Shown here: piece by piece, positions 62,762 through 64,000 of the stretch
How the letters are laid out: every line of letters begins with the position of its first letter
Position numbering within the stretch: position 1 is the first letter of the stretch
Source: Gautieria morchelliformis
Lineage: Eukaryota; Basidiomycota; Agaricomycetes; Gomphales; Gomphaceae
DNA length: 64,000 nt
Reading direction: 5' to 3'
Assembly: GCA_015179125.1 (NCBI GenBank)
Contig: WHVA01000033.1
Coordinates: 310,001-374,000 of the forward strand
Notes under the pieces: generated by a model
What the model saw: only the letters and a program-made list of their open reading frames with translations
The model's database searches: none
What the model was told of the DNA's origin: nothing
Position numbers and translations under genes: made by a program

Positions 62762-64000
62762 TCAAATGAGACCTTGCCGGATCGTCCCTGGGCTCGAGAA
62801 GTCCAGGGTTATGCCAAATTTCCTTAGGAACAGTGTCCCTAAGATCGCGTCGTAATATTCGATGTTCGCTACGTCAAAATATTTGTCGTATGTCTCACGA
62901 CCAAACTTGATGGTTGTGTTCGTTCCATAGTTGATCGTGGAATGGCTGCCTATGCAGGCTAGCTGCAGCGCGATTGGTTGCTCCAGGGAGAATGTCTTCA
63001 TCCCTGTAGCTCGCGTAAACTCGGGGGATAGCAGTACCCCTTCACTGCCGCTATCTAGCAGGCAGTGGGCTTTTATGCCGTTTATTTCCCAGTACCCCGA
63101 TAGGGTACGGTTCTCACTACGTGGGCGCGTTGGCCGTGTCCTGTGTTTGCTTCGGTGGTGATACACCGGCTCGGCTGCCTTGTCTGGCGTGACCGACGTG
63201 CGTGCCGCCATGACCTACCTGGTGATTTCATCCTCCAGCGCGAATCTGATTGCGCTGGACCTGTAGGTGGTGTCTTCCACCTCTTCATCCCATTCATAGT
63301 ATTGGGACGGCTCAGTGTCCCACTCTTCAGTGGGTGCATCTCCGTTGTCCGGAGTGTCATTGGGTTGGGGATCACCCTCCCCCTCTTCATCAATCTGTTG
63401 AAGAGAATTTTGACCGAGATCCGTCTCCGGATCCTCGGCCTCATCGTCGTGCCTCACGGCTGCTGTCCTTATACCGGACGTAAGCCGGGGGCACTCTGCC
63501 TTCTTGTGGCCGGGTTGGCTGCATTCGAAGCACGTGGTAGTGCTTTGGCTGCCGATGGGCCTATCGTTAGGCCGGCCCAACGTTTTCGTTGGTGGGGCAG
63601 GTCGTGGGGACGACCCTGACGCTTGAGGCTGTTTAGCTTCAGGCGGGCGTCCAGCTTGTGCTGTGCGTGAGGGTGGTATCCGTTGTCATGTTCCGCTTCT
63701 TGCGAACAGGCTGGGCCTGGTCAGGCCTGTTTGTGTCAATGGCTTGCTCCCTGTGAGCTGGGCAGTGCTTGCCATTGCTGCGGCGCTTTCTGCGCGGTGC
63801 ATCCCCATGTTGTATCGGGATGCCTCCTCAATCATCCGGGCTGTCTCAAAGAGTTGCTCTATTGAGCTGCTCTCGGCATTATAGCCCTTTTTGAGGACCT
63901 CGTTTCGCAGTGTTTCACGCAGCGCTGATACGAACTGTCTCCGGAACGTGTAATCGTCTGGCGGCTGTATCATACCTGCCGTGTATTTTGTGAGCTCATT
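62762..64000 (-). pseudogene. gag C-terminus and protease of chromovirus family III, open to window edge
   Basis: Gag from the right edge: FVSALRETLRNEVLKKGYNA, stop TGA at about 63683-63685, then a Pro-rich linker and the zinc knuckle CFECSQPGHKKAEC near 63510, and an acidic tail (EEWDTEPSQYYEWDEEVED). TAG at about 63212-63214 separates MAARTSVTPDKAAEP. The protease has AHCLLDSGSEGVLLSPEF (catalytic DSG) and YYDAILGTLFLRKFGITLDF, ending 62762. The 160 bp before the RT frame contain several stops. The element continues beyond the window, so its 5' LTR is not visible. Confidence 0.88.

Overview
This window looks like nuclear DNA of a filamentous basidiomycete (Agaricomycetes). The grounds are 50-54 nt introns with GT..AG ends, a Helitron Rep/PIF1 helicase, a TNP2-type transposase, Ty3 chromoviruses, fungal Ty1/copia elements, a hAT element, and an F-box gene of a type common in mushroom-forming fungi. 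It is a transposon graveyard. Only one host gene (the zinc-finger gene at 50194-51917) and one autonomous element ORF (the Helitron at 40549-45570) read cleanly from end to end.

Layout. 1-3.6 kb: a broken DDE transposase, minus strand, pierced by a TA-flanked MITE and an unresolved 1-kb insert. 4.4-11.0 kb: the 5' end of an unknown gene cut by a 6.2-kb Ty3 chromovirus (minus) with features of Tf1-type self-priming. 11.0-11.4 kb: scraps of two other retroelements. 12.4-19.2 kb: one old host-type gene (minus) split by a 482-bp MITE and by a complete 4.5-kb copia element. Removing each insert plus one target duplication rejoins the reading frame. 19.8-22 kb: a truncated TNP2 transposase, a CACTG-ended element, and inside it a second copy of the same MITE. 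23.4-29.9 kb: a chromovirus LTR containing a whole hAT transposon (8-bp duplication), then a decayed gag. 30.7-31.3 kb: a Myb/trihelix-like exon.

33-36.4 kb: a foldback CACTA-type MITE, a non-autonomous LTR element body with its 3' LTR, and another LTR. 36.8-46.5 kb: three Helitron 3' ends, one non-autonomous Helitron (tandem higher-order repeats and a solo LTR inside) and, directly abutting it, an apparently intact autonomous Helitron. 46.5-50.2 kb: an old inverted duplication that includes the promoter of the zinc-finger gene. A 1.45-kb gag-only copia element sits between its arms. 50.2-54.2 kb: the zinc-finger gene (4 exons, plus) and a decayed F-box gene (minus). 54.9-64 kb: nested LTR pieces, one open gag, and a chromovirus on the minus strand (gag, protease, RT, RNase H, integrase, chromodomain) followed by a separate coiled-coil ORF. 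It runs off the right edge.

The elements interact mainly by nesting, so insertions can be ordered in time. Many premature stops are TGA where CGA is expected. At two sites this is seen directly by aligning two gag copies in the window, which points to C-to-T decay (methylation or RIP-like). No tRNA, rRNA or CRISPR was seen.
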